Shown piece by piece: positions 10,708 through 22,000 of a stretch of 64,000 bases of DNA. The position numbers were made by a program, and so were the translations under genes. Below the pieces are notes generated by a model, which did no database searches, was not told the DNA's origin, and saw only the letters and a list, made by a program, of their open reading frames with translations. Origin of the DNA: Thelonectria olida (taxonomy: Eukaryota > Ascomycota > Sordariomycetes > Hypocreales > Nectriaceae); NCBI GenBank assembly GCA_020736575.1, contig JAGPYM010000074.1:31565-95564 (forward strand), written 5' to 3'. Position 1 is the first letter of the stretch. Every line of letters starts with the position of its first letter.

Positions 10708-12443
10708 TTACCAGCTCGCGTAAACTACTCCTTCATAGGGTTTGAGTTGAACGCCGTCTGCCTCGATAGTCTCAGCGTTGGTCCCAATCAACTTCTTCCA
10801 CCCAACGTATCCCTGGAGCTTGAAGGTCTGCTGCTTCCATGAAAAGTTCAACATGACCAGAGCTATCTTACCTTCGTAACTCCTCATTGTATAAGCAAAA
10901 ATATTCTCGTCATCCCCATACTCCTCCAGAATAGAGTATTTCCCATAGACAAAGACATCCTTCTCTCGCTGTCGAAGGGCAAGGACCTGTCTCCAAAACG
11001 CCAACACACTATCATCATACTTCTCCTGTTGCGCAACGTTCCACTCGTCAAAGTCATCGTTGACGCGCATCCAAGGCTGTGAACCCTTTGTAAAACCGCC
11101 ATACTTCTCGGCGTTCCATTGCATAGGCAGTCTTCCGTTATCACGAGCCTTTAGCCTCATCTCTCTCATAACATCCGACATGTCAGCACCGGGGCCTCTC
11201 CGTTCCAATTCACTCTCGTAATAATTCCTCCCTTCGACGTCAATGTAATCGTCAAGCGTCCATGATTCAGGCGCATTCGCCATGCCAATTTCCTGGCCTT
11301 GCAGCAAGAATAACGTTCCACTCAGAGTGCTCAGATACACAGCCAGCATCTTTGCTGCCTCCTTTCGATACTGCGGAAGATCTGATCCGTACCGCGAGAG
11401 CGAGCGGCCAGAGTCGTGATTGTCCATGTACACCGAGTTCCAGCCGTCGAACCGAAGCATGGCGTTTTGCCACCGGTTGGTGATGACCTTGAGCTTGGAC
11501 AGGCGGAAATCATCGCGTTCGTACTTGTGGTTGACTCCAAAGTCCATGTCCACAATGTCGCCCGTAAATAGCATATTCAGCTCGTGTCGATCCTTGGCAA
11601 CGTATTGAGCGACGCTGTCTTCATCTTTCGTGAAACCCAGCTCGCCGACGGTCATGCAATTGTACTTGTCCAAAACCTTTTCGCGCATCTCTCGAATGTA
11701 TTCGTGCATCCGCGGACCGCTGGCAAAGTACTTGTTACCAGGCTGGAACTCGTCGTCGGGACGTGTGATGGGTGCATCGGGGAGGTCCGGATGCTTGGAC
11801 ATGAGGTTCATCGAGTCGATTCGCCAACCGTCGACGCCCTTGTCGAGCCAAAACTCCATATCCGCATAAGTAGCTCGGCGCATGTCGCCGTTGGCCCAGT
11901 TCAAGTCTGGCTGTGATGGGAGGAAGAGGGCGAGGTAGTATTGGCCAGAATGCTCGTCCCACGCCCAAGCGCTGCCACCAAAAATGGAAGCCCAGTTATT
12001 CGGGGGTTGTCGAGTGCCGTCCGCATCGATCTTGGCGTCGCGCCAGAAATACCAATCCCTCTTCGGAGAATCCCTGGATGAACGTGATTCTCGGAACCAC
12101 TCGTGCTCATGACTAGTGTGGTTAACCACCAGGTCCAAAAGAACCTTGATGCTTCGTTCATGGCAGCCCCGGATCAGTGTCTCGACGTCCTCAACAGTGC
12201 CATAAGGACGGTGAATGTTGCGGTAGTCGGAGACATCATAGCCCATGTCAAGTTGAGGACTCTTGAAGATGGGTGACAGCCAAATGGCCGTGGCCCCGAC
12301 GGATTGGATGTAGTCGAGTTTAGAGATGATGCCGGGGAGGTCACCCAGCCCATCTGCGTTGGAGTCGAGGAAGCTAGCTGGGTAAATTTGGTATACCACG
12401 GCTTCTTTCCACCATTGTCGGTCGGGGGGTTAGGCGCTGACAT
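10708..12443 (-). CDS. GH13 alpha-glucosidase (maltase type), apparent frameshift at the start
   Basis: Hydrolyses terminal alpha-1,4 (or alpha-1,6) glucosyl bonds of maltose-like sugars; fungal members are usually intracellular. The long frame from 12399 to 10708 carries the GH13 landmarks in order: VVYQIYPASF; DLVVNHTS near residue 90; GWRIDSMN near 190-200 with the nucleophile Asp; TVGELGF with the acid/base Glu near 250; and MDNHDSGR near 325 with the transition-state Asp. Length and C-terminus look complete and no signal peptide is seen. The frame has no ATG before the conserved N-terminal WWKEAVVYQIY and meets an in-frame TAA upstream. The natural start, ATG at 12443 (MSAPNPP), lies one base out of frame across a C6 run (12424..12429, minus strand), so one base appears to be missing there, by mutation or by assembly error. 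It is divergent to the sugar transporter, 685 bp away. Confidence 0.85.
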
Positions 12444-13128
12444 GGTGGCGATGGAGTTATTGATGAAAAGTGAATCTCCTCGACCCGTGTCGAGAACACG
12501 CGAGTCGTTTGCTCTTTTCTCTCTCTTATAGACGAGTGTCAGGTGCTTAAGTCTAGCTCAAGTCCGTCATTGTGAGCCGCGTATACACTAGCCAACTGGA
12601 TGAATGCCGGCTGGATTCGATGGTTGAATTATGATTCGCCAAAGGCCACTTTCTATTCCCTTTAACCAGTCTTGTGAAGGGTGGTGCGGCTCCCGGGGAT
12701 ACAGTCCAAGTGGGCATGCCGAGTGCCCTATCCAATGATAATTCACCCCCGAGCCACCCACTGAGAAATTTGTTGGGCCAATAGAAATTCACCCAGTTCA
12801 CCCGAGTCAATAGTTACGAAGTGCGGCGAACAGTTCCCAAGCTACCGTGAGAATAACTGAACCCGTCACAAGCAATGAAGGGTTTTTTCGTCCCAACCTC
12901 ACGGTCACGTTAGCCTCGCCTGATTCCCCATGGGGCTCCTCTCCGTCGACTGAGTCTGGGGATCACGAGCTAATGCTTCTGTCGGACCGATGAGATTCTA
13001 TAGGGCCAAGCATTTCACATAAAGACTCTATATGATGCACCTTGTCAGTTTGAGAAGAACCTACAATCACTTCCAAATCACTTCACTCTCCTTGACCAAT
13101 CTCATTCTGTCTTAACCCATCACCCAAC
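12444..13128. promoter_or_regulatory. Divergent promoter of the maltase and sugar-transporter genes
   Basis: This 685-bp region separates the two starts and should serve both. It holds two CCAAT boxes (12732..12736 and 12778..12782). Two matches to the CreA carbon-catabolite-repressor consensus SYGGRG occur: CCGGGG at 12703..12708 and CTGGGG at 12956..12961. Such short sites occur by chance, so the regulatory reading is an inference from the gene content. Confidence 0.55.
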
Positions 13129-14810
13129 ATGACTGGCAAGTCAGCTGCTCCGACGACCGTGGTGTCTGTATCATCAGACCACGTCGAGAAGGCCGCAGCA
13201 GTCGATGAAGCAGCTGTTCTAAAGGCCATTGAAGCTCAAGACCTCACCCCAAAGCAGCAATATCAGCGACTGTGGACCAACCTCAAGAAAGACAAGCGAT
13301 ACGTCTTTTGGTCCCTCTACACCATGTCCCTCGTCTTCGGATGGGGTTACGATTCCGGTCTTTCAGGCGTCGCCATCGCTTTTCCCGAGTTCCGCGAGGT
13401 CTACGGGAAATACTACGAAGCTGGCGACCAATTCGTCATCCCGGCTCTTTGGCAGTCTCTCTGGAACGCTGCTAGCACCATTGGCCAAGTTTTTGGAGCT
13501 TTCTTGACGGGTCAGTTTGCCGACTACTTTGGCCGTAAAGCTGTGCTGTGGACCGCCGTTGTGCTGTCCTTGGCCTCGTCTTTCGCCCTTGTATTCGCAC
13601 CGAGTCTTCCTGTCCTCTTCGTCTCCAAGCTTCTGCTGGGCTTGTCTGTCGGCTTGTCCACCGTCACTCCTCCGCTCTACGTCACTGAGAACGCCCCCTC
13701 TGCACTTCGAAGCTCTCTCAGTTCCCTGACAAACGTCATTATCGTCCTGGGTTTCTTCCTCTCTTCCATCACTGGTTGGGGATCTTCCAAGATTGATGGA
13801 GAATGGAGCTATCGACTTGCCTTTGTCATGACCTTTCTCGTCCCGACGCTGTTCGCCATTGTGCTGCCGTTTCTTCCCGAGTCGCCTGTTTGGTACGTGA
13901 AGAAGGGCAGGGATGACGATGCACGCAAGGCCATCATCAAGCTGTATGGCGAGCATGCTGATGTCGAGGAGCGGCTTAACCTGATCAAGTCTGAACTCGA
14001 GGTCGCAGCAGGCGAGGCCAACATGGCCAAGCAGACAAGTTGGAGGGCCATCTTTTCAAAGGAGCACCGGGCCCGAACTCTGGTCGCTGTACTTGGGTTG
14101 CAGTCTCAGAACTTTTCTGGTGGTTATTTCGCAAGTAAGTGAACACTAAAAACATCACATTTTGTGTGGTGGTTACTAACTCGGCCGCAGATACCTACCA
14201 AACCTACTATTTCGAACTCATCGGCCAATCCGACCCATTCGGGCTGACTGCAATCTCCTCCACGCTCCAATTCCTCTCCAACTGCGTCGCCGTCACGGTT
14301 TCCGACGTCCTTCCTCGCCGAAAGTCCTTGGTCGGTGGTGGTACACTTCTCTGCTGCTGGTCTATCATCATTGCTGGAACTTCGTTGGCTGGCACGTCCA
14401 ATAAAGCCGCCAACACAGCCCTGCTCGCTTTCATGATTACATGGTCGATGCTATACACTGCCACGGTGGGATGTTTCGGATGGGCCGTTGCCCAGGAGAC
14501 TGCCTCACAAGCCACCAGGCCCAAGACGATTGCTTTCAGCCTGGTGTGCCAGCAACTCACGGCCCTCATGTTATCGTCGGTCTTTCCTTATTTCATCAAC
14601 CCTGATCAGCTGAACTGGGGCGGAAAGGTCATGTTCTTGTTTGTTGCCGCCGAGGTTATTGTCCTGGGAACCTTGTTCTTTTTCCAGCCTGAGACGAAGA
14701 ACAGAACGTACCATGACATTGACTTCATGTACGCGCAGGGAGTTCCTCCCAGGAAGTTTAGCGAGTTTGTGGTGAATGATGGGGCCGTGGTTAGAAAAGC
14801 AATGAAGTAG
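13129..14810 (+). CDS. MFS sugar transporter, probable maltose/alpha-glucoside permease
   Basis: Exons 13129..14134 and 14191..14810 give 541 residues. The 56-bp intron has donor GTAAGT, branch TACTAAC and acceptor CGCAG, and the junction reads YFA-N-TYQTYYFEL in frame. It is a 12-segment sugar porter of the plasma membrane: GWGYDSGLSGVAIAFPEF in the first membrane segment, the loop motif DYFGRKAVLW, LLLGLSVGLSTVTPPLYVTE with the family's Pro-Ser/Ala and Arg features, LPESPVWYVKKGR before the central loop, and FFQPETKNRTYHDID near the C-terminus. This subgroup in fungi includes maltose and alpha-glucoside permeases. The specificity is inferred from the divergent GH13 maltase and the adjacent MAL-activator-like regulator, not from residues. 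The start ATG follows a pyrimidine-rich leader with an acceptable context. Confidence 0.88.
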
Positions 14811-15302
14811 AAGGTAGTTGTGGGAGTGTCGTTGACGATGCGCGTGGTTTTTCTCCATAGTTTGAGTATTAGATAACCATTGACCGCGGGGAGAGATTAA
14901 AGGGATTGGCAACTCGGGAGTTGAATTAGTTGGAAGACTACCATTAACTTGGAGAGAAAAGTGAGTAAATCTAATAAATCAAGTAGTCGAATGATGAGAA
15001 AATTTTCTATTAGCTTTGTTACACCATTTGAGTCACGGGAATGCTCAAACAATTATTACGACTTAGTAGATATATAGGCTCATGAATCATGGCCAGAGAC
15101 AGTAAAGCATTAACGGAGAGGAGGGGCGAAAGGAGAAATCAGTCCACGGCTCCGATGGCCGTTGACGCTACGGGGTGAGCCGGGGTGTCCTCTCCGCAAA
15201 CTAATAACTGAGCCATCCCCCCGCAAACTTTCAAACTTGCCCCCATTCATTCACTCACTACGGAGTACCGAGACTCCCTACCCACCTGTGCCTGATCGGA
15301 TC
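14811..15302. other. Intergenic, transporter 3' / regulator 5'
   Basis: About 490 bp between the transporter stop and the regulator ATG. The first half is AT-leaning and likely holds the transporter 3' end. No further gene is visible. Confidence 0.5.
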
Positions 15303-16868
15303 ATGCTGCCTCAAGCCGATTCAAGGACACCAAGAAAGCCTTCCAAAGTGCGCCAAGCGTGTGACGCGTGCCATACGCGAAAGGTACGCTGTGATGGATG
15401 CAAACCGTGCATCAACTGCCGAGCGTCGTCGGTAGAATGCAGCTACTTTGCAGTGCACAAGAAGACGGGGCCGAAAGGAGGTCCGCGACATGGCAGAAGG
15501 ATATCTCAGCCGCAATTTCCTTGTTCTAGAACAGGCGATAGAGGACCCAGGAATCCCCAGACCCGAGAGATGCCAGAAGCGGCGTACGCGGGAGACGGAG
15601 AGATGGGGAGAGCCTTTCAACCTTCTCCACGAATTTCGGCCGGTTGCATCCGGTGGTGTCTCGACGCGTACTTTCTGCACAAATATCCTCTCACACCAAT
15701 TTTGGATCGACATGAAATCGATCTTTGGCTTCAACGCCCGCTCAACTCACCTTCGCAATACGGCCTCCTCACGTCTTGCTGCGCCGTCATTTCGCTCTCC
15801 CCAGAAATACATACCCTACAGCCCGAGGTTGAGATGTTGCCTGCACGATTTCTCATTGCCGAGACTCTTCGCTCCCGCCAGCACTGCAATATTGTCGAGA
15901 ATCAATCGTTGATTCACGTCCAGACATCCTTCTTCCTCTATGCTTCTTTTTTCTGTTTGGACAAGGACAATGCGGCATGGTATTATTTACGAGAAGCAAT
16001 TACAATCCTGCAAACTCTCCGCCTGCACGAGGAGTCTACCTACAGCGACGCTGAAGATCAAGTTTCCGCGATATACGCGCGACGAATGTTTTGGGTCTTG
16101 TTCATCACAGAGAGGGCGTACGCATTGCAGAGACATCGACCGATAACGCTGCAAAACACACTGAACCTGCCTACCATTGAGCCCCTCTCCCCAGATGCCG
16201 AGATCCTTCTTGGGTTCCTCGATCTCATTTCGTTATTCCGACACTTTGACTCGGACTTTATCACGACATGGAACTCGGCAACACCATCAAGTGGAACAGA
16301 CCCGACTCACTTATCCAGGCTGCAAAGGCTCTTGAAACACACCCTTTCCAACGTCTCCGGCTACTGCCCAGTCCAGCAAGCAGACCTTCTCATTTCGCGG
16401 GAATGGCTCAAGGTCATAGTCTGGAAACTTTGTGTCTCGAAGACGGTGCTTTCCACCACCGACAGCGAAGATGTCATGTCGCTGCGTTACCCAGCCAGCG
16501 TAGCCCGCGACGTCGTGCTTGTCTCGCGACAGGTGCCGACTGAAGCCTTTGAAGCCAATGGCATTGGCATATTGGAAAAGGTCTTTGACGTGGCTTGCTC
16601 GCTGGCTGATCTCCTGTCACTGGTGCCGATGGGCAGCCAGGCATCGACCATGGACGTTGGGCCTGTCGACGCGTTGATGGAGATGGTGGGCATTGTCGGC
16701 ACAACCTTTGGTGGCAGCTACAAACATTTGGATATGCTGGCGGATAAAGCGAATAGGTGTTTGCTCAGGAGTATCGATAGGGGCTTACCTCTTCTAGAAG
16801 TTCCAGACGTTCTAGAAGAAGAAGTTGTTAAAAATACGGATCTACCAACACTTGACTTGTTAGTGTAA
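15303..16868 (+). CDS. Zn2Cys6 transcription factor, MAL-activator-like
   Basis: 521 residues, single exon. The frame extends 5' without an ATG, so the start is the first in-frame ATG (MLPQADSRTP). The binuclear zinc cluster is at Cys20, 23, 30, 36, 39 and 46 (C-x2-C-x6-C-x5-C-x2-C-x6-C). It is followed directly by the basic stretch HKKTGPKGGPRHGRR, similar to the KKRGPK linker of yeast MAL activators. The middle homology region follows: YFLHKYPLTPILDR, FFCLDKDNAAWYYLREA, RRMFWVLFITERAYALQRHRP. The last of these is characteristic of this regulator class. It is expected to bind CGG-type sites in the nucleus and control sugar-utilisation genes. Its position beside a maltase and a permease supports a maltose or alpha-glucoside regulon (inference). 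A RIP block starts immediately after the stop. Confidence 0.85.
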   Translation: MLPQADSRTPRKPSKVRQACDACHTRKVRCDGCKPCINCRASSVECSYFAVHKKTGPKGGPRHGRRISQPQFPCSRTGDRGPRNPQTREMPEAAYAGDGEMGRAFQPSPRISAGCIRWCLDAYFLHKYPLTPILDRHEIDLWLQRPLNSPSQYGLLTSCCAVISLSPEIHTLQPEVEMLPARFLIAETLRSRQHCNIVENQSLIHVQTSFFLYASFFCLDKDNAAWYYLREAITILQTLRLHEESTYSDAEDQVSAIYARRMFWVLFITERAYALQRHRPITLQNTLNLPTIEPLSPDAEILLGFLDLISLFRHFDSDFITTWNSATPSSGTDPTHLSRLQRLLKHTLSNVSGYCPVQQADLLISREWLKVIVWKLCVSKTVLSTTDSEDVMSLRYPASVARDVVLVSRQVPTEAFEANGIGILEKVFDVACSLADLLSLVPMGSQASTMDVGPVDALMEMVGIVGTTFGGSYKHLDMLADKANRCLLRSIDRGLPLLEVPDVLEEEVVKNTDLPTLDLLV

Positions 16869-17690
16869 TAATTAGGTTAATAGTTAATAGGGTTTTAAAG
16901 TTAGGTATAAGCTAAAAATAATATTTTAAATTATAATAGTATAAGTAAATATTTTTATATTTAAATAAGTTTTAATATAAAGCTTTTTTTATATATATAA
17001 ATTATAAACTATTATTATAATAAGTTTAAAAAAGTTATAAAAAAAAGTTTAAATAAATAATTAAATATTTATTATAATATATTAAAATTAAATTACTTTT
17101 AAATTATTAGCTATTTTTAAATAATTTAGAATTTTTATAAAATAAAATATAAATATAATTTTAAGAAATAATTTTAAATTAAGTAAAAAAATTAATATAT
17201 AATTAAATAGTAATTTATAATAGTAGTTTTAATATATATGGCTATTAATAATAATAAATTATAATAAATATTATTAAATTTTTATAAATTTTATTAAATT
17301 ATAATTAAAATAGTAAAAATTACTAGATATTTATAAAGACTTTACTAGTAACTTACTAACTATTATATAATAAATATATATTAATAACTAATTATAATTA
17401 TTATATCTACTATTTAATTTTTAATTTAATAGTTATTAAATTACTATAATAGGGCTATAATAATACTAGCCCTATTATAATAATCCTTTTATTTAATTAA
17501 TTTTAATATATATTTTTATTTATAAAAATATATATATTTACTTTTTATAATAAATAAAATTAAATTATATTTTTTAATACTATTAAAAATATATTAAATA
17601 TAAGTATTATACCTAAGACCTATTAATAAATTTAAATAGAATATTATAATAATAATATTAAAAACTAACTTAAAAGTCCAAGCCTAATCT
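16869..17690. repeat. RIP-type AT-rich block
   Basis: About 0.8 kb of A/T-dominated sequence with very few CA/TG dinucleotides, starting right after the regulator stop. No coding survives. I could not match it to the other blocks by eye. Confidence 0.8.
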
Positions 17691-17726
17691 CCTAGAGTTT
17701 AAAAACTGGTATTACATCTTGGCCTT

Positions 17727-18407
17727 ATGTTTCCCAATCCGCCACCACCCGCTTCGGCCTACATGGATCCGGACTTGTCCGAGGACCTTTGTCGGTTTCG
17801 GGAGTTCTCCCAAAGGCACGGTCCAGCCACTTTGGCCGAAGAATTGCGCCCCAGTAGAATTTCCTCCTTTTCGAATGAAGACGTGACATCGAGTTTGCAT
17901 GAAATACTTAACCGGGGGCTCAACAGACTGTACCGGGAGTGGCTGTCAACTACCACTCTCTCTGCCCGTTCTGCGTCGCCCAATTCTGGAAGGACTCAAC
18001 CAACTCAACATGAGACACCTGTAGGATCATTGGCAGATAGTGGCGTGGTATTAAGGAGTCAGGAGCTGTCCCACGAACTGGGATATGGTTCCTCAGGTTC
18101 CAGGAGCACGGATGGAATCCAGCAACGTGATGCACCGAACGAGGCCCAGCAGGGCACCACATCTCTAGAAAGCATTATGACCATTGCCCCTATTCCTGAC
18201 TACAATCATCAATTTGATATCGACGGATCCTATAGGCAAACAACTAGGCATGAGGAGAACCTTGGAGAGGACGGTAGCTATAGCGCATCTGGGCACGAGG
18301 CTGTGGTCAAGCTGCTGCTTGATACGGCTCAGGCCGATGTCGACGCGAGAGACACTGAATTGTTGAGATCCGTTGTCGCGGATCAATGGCCTATTCCAAT
18401 TTATTAG
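17727..18407 (+). pseudogene. Ankyrin-repeat protein fragment
   Basis: A 226-codon frame starts at an ATG just past a RIP block and ends just before another AT-rich stretch. The N-terminal two thirds is hydrophilic, Ser/Thr/Gln-rich and not recognised. The C-terminal part, SGHEAVVKLLLDTAQADVDARDTE, matches one ankyrin repeat of the type found in fungal NACHT/ankyrin proteins. Immediately afterwards the ankyrin-like continuation (DPLSRINGLF) is in another frame, so the repeat array is broken by a frameshift and then lost. It is probably the remnant of a longer ankyrin gene; a short expressed protein is possible. Confidence 0.5.
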
Positions 18408-18419
18408 TGGCTGGGATGT

Positions 18420-18560
18420 GGACAGTCTTCTTATTATTATACTTTTTACACTCCTTTTAACATATTATACCATTTACTATTAATAATAAAATACTATTAA
18501 AACGTAATTACTAGAAGTATATAAAGGGCGATATTATTATATTTTTAAATCGTTTAAAGG
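18420..18560. repeat. Short AT-rich RIP-like stretch
   Basis: About 140 bp of A/T-rich sequence that cuts off the ankyrin relic. Probably a fragment of a RIPped repeat. Confidence 0.5.
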
Positions 18561-18615
18561 CTCTCGTTGCTCCAGTTCTCCCCCAGTACATTCTCTATAC
18601 CACACATTAACTCGT

Positions 18616-19029
18616 TTAATATAACCACTCCCGATCACTTCCGCCAGGGCATCCCGGAGTCCCGTAGTATCCACCGACTATCCAGAGCGTAACATCTACA
18701 ATAGCCCATATGCCGAAGCCACCAACTGTGAGGAGCTTGAAGATGGCCAGTATCCAGTGGCGAGCGTACCAGTGGTCTGCTCCGAATGCTCCCAGATACA
18801 GAGCCAGGAGCGTTGCAGTGCGCTCCTGTTTGTAGCACTGCTCCGTTTGGGGCCGCTCGCCCCATCCGCCCCAGTCACGCTTCGTGAGATTAGAGGGTGT
18901 AGATGTTAATTTTCTGTCAGCAAACACGGACGAGAACTGCTCTAGGTTCGGGTCTTGCCTGGTTGAAGAGAGATGTACAAGAGAAGACCGCAAATCAAAA
19001 CAGCATGACAGAGGGTAACATGTTGCCAA
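18616..19029 (-). CDS. TM2-domain protein
   Basis: The C-terminal half is a clear TM2 domain: QCYKQERTATLLALYLGAFG, DHWYARHW, then LAIFKLLTVGGFGIWAIVD, ending in the tail GTPGCPGGSDREW. TM2 proteins have two membrane helices joined by a short loop with a conserved DRF/DxWY-like motif; the fungal forms normally begin with a signal peptide and their function is unknown. The 5' end is unresolved. The frame has no ATG, only TTG at 19029, and candidate starts upstream (ATG at 19084 reading MATVTAKDITRG, or ATG at 19022 reading MLPSVMLF) are in other frames. Either a 5' intron or a frameshift links them. The TM2 domain itself looks intact. Confidence 0.7.
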   Translation of the reverse strand: MATCYPLSCCFDLRSSLVHLSSTRQDPNLEQFSSVFADRKLTSTPSNLTKRDWGGWGERPQTEQCYKQERTATLLALYLGAFGADHWYARHWILAIFKLLTVGGFGIWAIVDVTLWIVGGYYGTPGCPGGSDREWLY

Positions 19030-19343
19030 TGCCCAGCCACGAGGCGGAGGCCCCTAGTAATGTCTTTCGCGGTGACAGTAGCCATCTGAACTAATAAAGG
19101 AGTATGAATGGGGACAGAAAGTGATAGACGGTGCTGTGGGATGCGCAGCAGAATGTGCCCATGACTGTCGTAGATCGCCCCTCATCTCGAATCCGGCGAT
19201 GAATAGTGTGGCTGTGAGAGTCCATCCTGATTCGGCGCCACGGACAGTACAGCCCCCTTCTGTTCATCACGACCTAACCACTGCTGTGTTGCCTAACTCT
19301 GCAATTTTTTGCAATCATTTTCAACTCCAAAGCTGCGGTCGAC

Positions 19344-21519
19344 ATGGCCAATAACGAGAAAGGGCGAGCCTCTATCGGGTCGTCGCTCGTAAGCACCTCC
19401 AAGCGAGCCGCAAAAGCCATACTATACCCCGTTGCAACTCAGATATTGATAATATTTATTCCTTACAGTCTATCAGTGTTGGTTTGTTATGCCACCGTCC
19501 TCAAGCGTTATCAGGCGACCATCAGACCGATTGTCACGTATTTCTCGCCAGACTTCGAGACAGCTATCACTGGCAGATACAGGAGACCAGTAATTGGTTT
19601 AACTCTGTGCGGTCGATGCCATGCCACTAAACATGAACGTCGTGGTGTCAGGGTACCGCACTACGACAATCTCGAGGCTTTAGAAGCATCGGCCCTGCGG
19701 GGCTGCTGGCTTTGCCGAACTGTATGGCATCAATGGTTGAAGTCAATATAGGATCGTAATAGTCCCCCGGACATTGATATTTCCACGGTTATAGGTTTCA
19801 GAAGGCATCAACTCTTGATGTGGTTTGCGGATTGGACCGAGACAAAGGAGGGGTTTCTTGACAACCTGCGCGGAAAGAGTAGGCATTCGACCCAAGATTT
19901 CTTTTGACGAAGCTAAATGTTTTGAACTAAGGCTATGTCTCCTATATCTACGGCGATCACCCTCGGGAGTTGTCCCCGGATTTCTCCTCAGAGGCGTGCT
20001 TCGACATCGTTCGTGGTTGGACCAAAACGTGCGATGAGCTACATCAATGCTACCAAGGCCAAGAGGCGAGGCTCCCAACAAGAGTCATTGACGTGAGCTG
20101 AGAAGAGCCGTATCTTTTTATTTCGAACGGATTACAGGCGCCGTATATCACATTGAGCCATTGTTGGGGAGGCGAGCAACCACTCACGGCAACTCTCTCG
20201 ACAATTGATGAGAGGATCGCAAAAATTCCGATGGAGTCACTCCCCAACCTGTACCGCGATGCGGTCATCATCACCCGCCGATTGAATATCAAGTATCTTT
20301 GGATAGACTCTTTATGCATCATTCAAGCACCAGATGGCGATACAAATGAGGACTGGGCCAAAGAGTCAGCCCGAATGGGGGATATTTATCGATGCTCCTA
20401 TCTTACTCTGTTTGCCCTAGACTCCGAAAATTGCCATCAAGGAATCTTGGTCCAGCGGTTGGCGACAGGATCCGGCTCTGATGCCAATCATTCAGATCGA
20501 AACACACGGCTCAATCGACCGAGGCGGGGTGTTGAGATATTCAAGAGCGCACCGTTGTGTAAGAGGGCTTGGGCGCTTCAAGAGCGCCTGTTGTCGCCTC
20601 GAATCTTATACTACAGCAAATCGGAGGTGCTATGGGAGTGCCTACATGCTCCGCGAGGGAAGCCAGCCTCAGACTTGAAATACACGAACCGACTGCATAC
20701 GACTATCAGCTCTACAAGTGCCCCGACGATAGGACTCGTCTGGTCCTACCGCTCGGGCCAAATCCGTCCTATCCCATCTCTCCTGCCTCAGATTGGCAGG
20801 TAATTATCTCCGAATATTCGCGTTGCAATCTGACGAGGCCATCGGACAAATTGCCGGCCCTATCTGGTTTAGCATCGACGTTCGAACGAAGCACTCTGTT
20901 CACCTATCTCGCTGGGCTCTGGAAAGAGGACTTCGTCAACGGCCTTTTGTGGTACGTCCCTGTCCAGGAGGTCGAACCTCATGAACAACCCCTCAACCCC
21001 TATCGCAGCCCGTCGTGGTCATGGGAGTCTACAGATCTTCCAATCTGTTACAAGACGCTTTCCAAGGATCAAGATTTCCCGCATCCTTCATACTCCGATC
21101 TCAAGCTGCTCGATGCCTATATCGAGCGTCCCGGGCGGAACGAGAGCGGCGTGATATTCCGGGCTGCAGTCACAGTCAGGGCTTTCTGCCAAACAACGTG
21201 GTACGAAAGCAAGGAGGATACACGGAAGTGCTCTATCTACAATGCAGATGGTGAAAAGTGCGGTAGCGCAGTTCTCGACGCCAAGGACCGGGACTGCGGA
21301 ACCCCCAAGAAATGCACTGCAGTCTGGGTGACGGAACGCAGAGTCCAGTACGCTGATGGGAAAGTTGTTGGGCCTGCAAGTTGTTGGCTTTATTTTCTAC
21401 TAGTTGTTCCTGTGCCTGATTCCGCTTTTGATAATTGCTGGAGAAGAATCGGGCTCGGCTGGACGCCTCGGTGGAGGGCAATTTTTGACCTGCGGGTATC
21501 AGATATAGTCTTTGTCTGA
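19344..21519 (+). pseudogene. HET-domain (heterokaryon incompatibility) gene, broken
   Basis: HET-domain proteins trigger cell death after fusion of incompatible hyphae. Starting at the ATG at 19344, the order fits the family. A hydrophobic segment is followed by LCGRCHATKHERRG and the cysteine pair GCWLCRTVW, then VIDV..PYITLSHCWGGEQP. The core follows: SLPNLYRDAVIITRRL, KYLWIDSLCII, WAKESARMGDIYRCSYLTL, then CKRAWALQERLLSPRILYY. The C-terminal region has KLPALSGLASTF, YLAGLWKEDFVNGLLWYV and PSWSWES. The frame is broken by TAG at 19749..19751, a frameshift in 19900..19960, an in-frame TGA near 20098, and another frameshift near 20690. These four lesions rule out a full-length product. Confidence 0.85.
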
Positions 21520-21711
21520 TATATGACGGTCAGGAATGGGCACGGATTAGTTGTAGTTCTCTATCGGTCGGAAAGAGTGAGTCCCACCGTTGGTGAACAA
21601 ACCCAGATCGACCTTCTTATAAAGGGTCCGACGGATCACAATTTAGTGCAGCTAACACATCAGCTGGGGACACCGCCCGCCCTGCAACTCTGTTATTTAC
21701 GGCTCTATTAG

Positions 21712-22000
21712 ATATTACCTTGCTTAAATTAGGAGACTAGAAATATAAGATAGCTAGTATTATAATTATTAAATTTATAAAATTATAATAAGCTTTAAAT
21801 AATATTAATAAGTTTTAAAATAATTTAAAATTTATATAATAAATTTATTATTAAAAGTTTTTATTTATATAAAAAAATTATTTATTTAATAAGTTATTAA
21901 AAGTCTTTTTTTATAATATTTATATATTAATTATAAATATACTTATATTAAATTTATACGGCCTAGTATTTTTATAATTATTATATATAATCATTTTTAT
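21712..22000. repeat. RIP-type AT-rich block
   Basis: About 290 bp of A/T-dominated sequence after the HET relic, with the same CA/TG-poor composition as the larger blocks. Confidence 0.7.
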
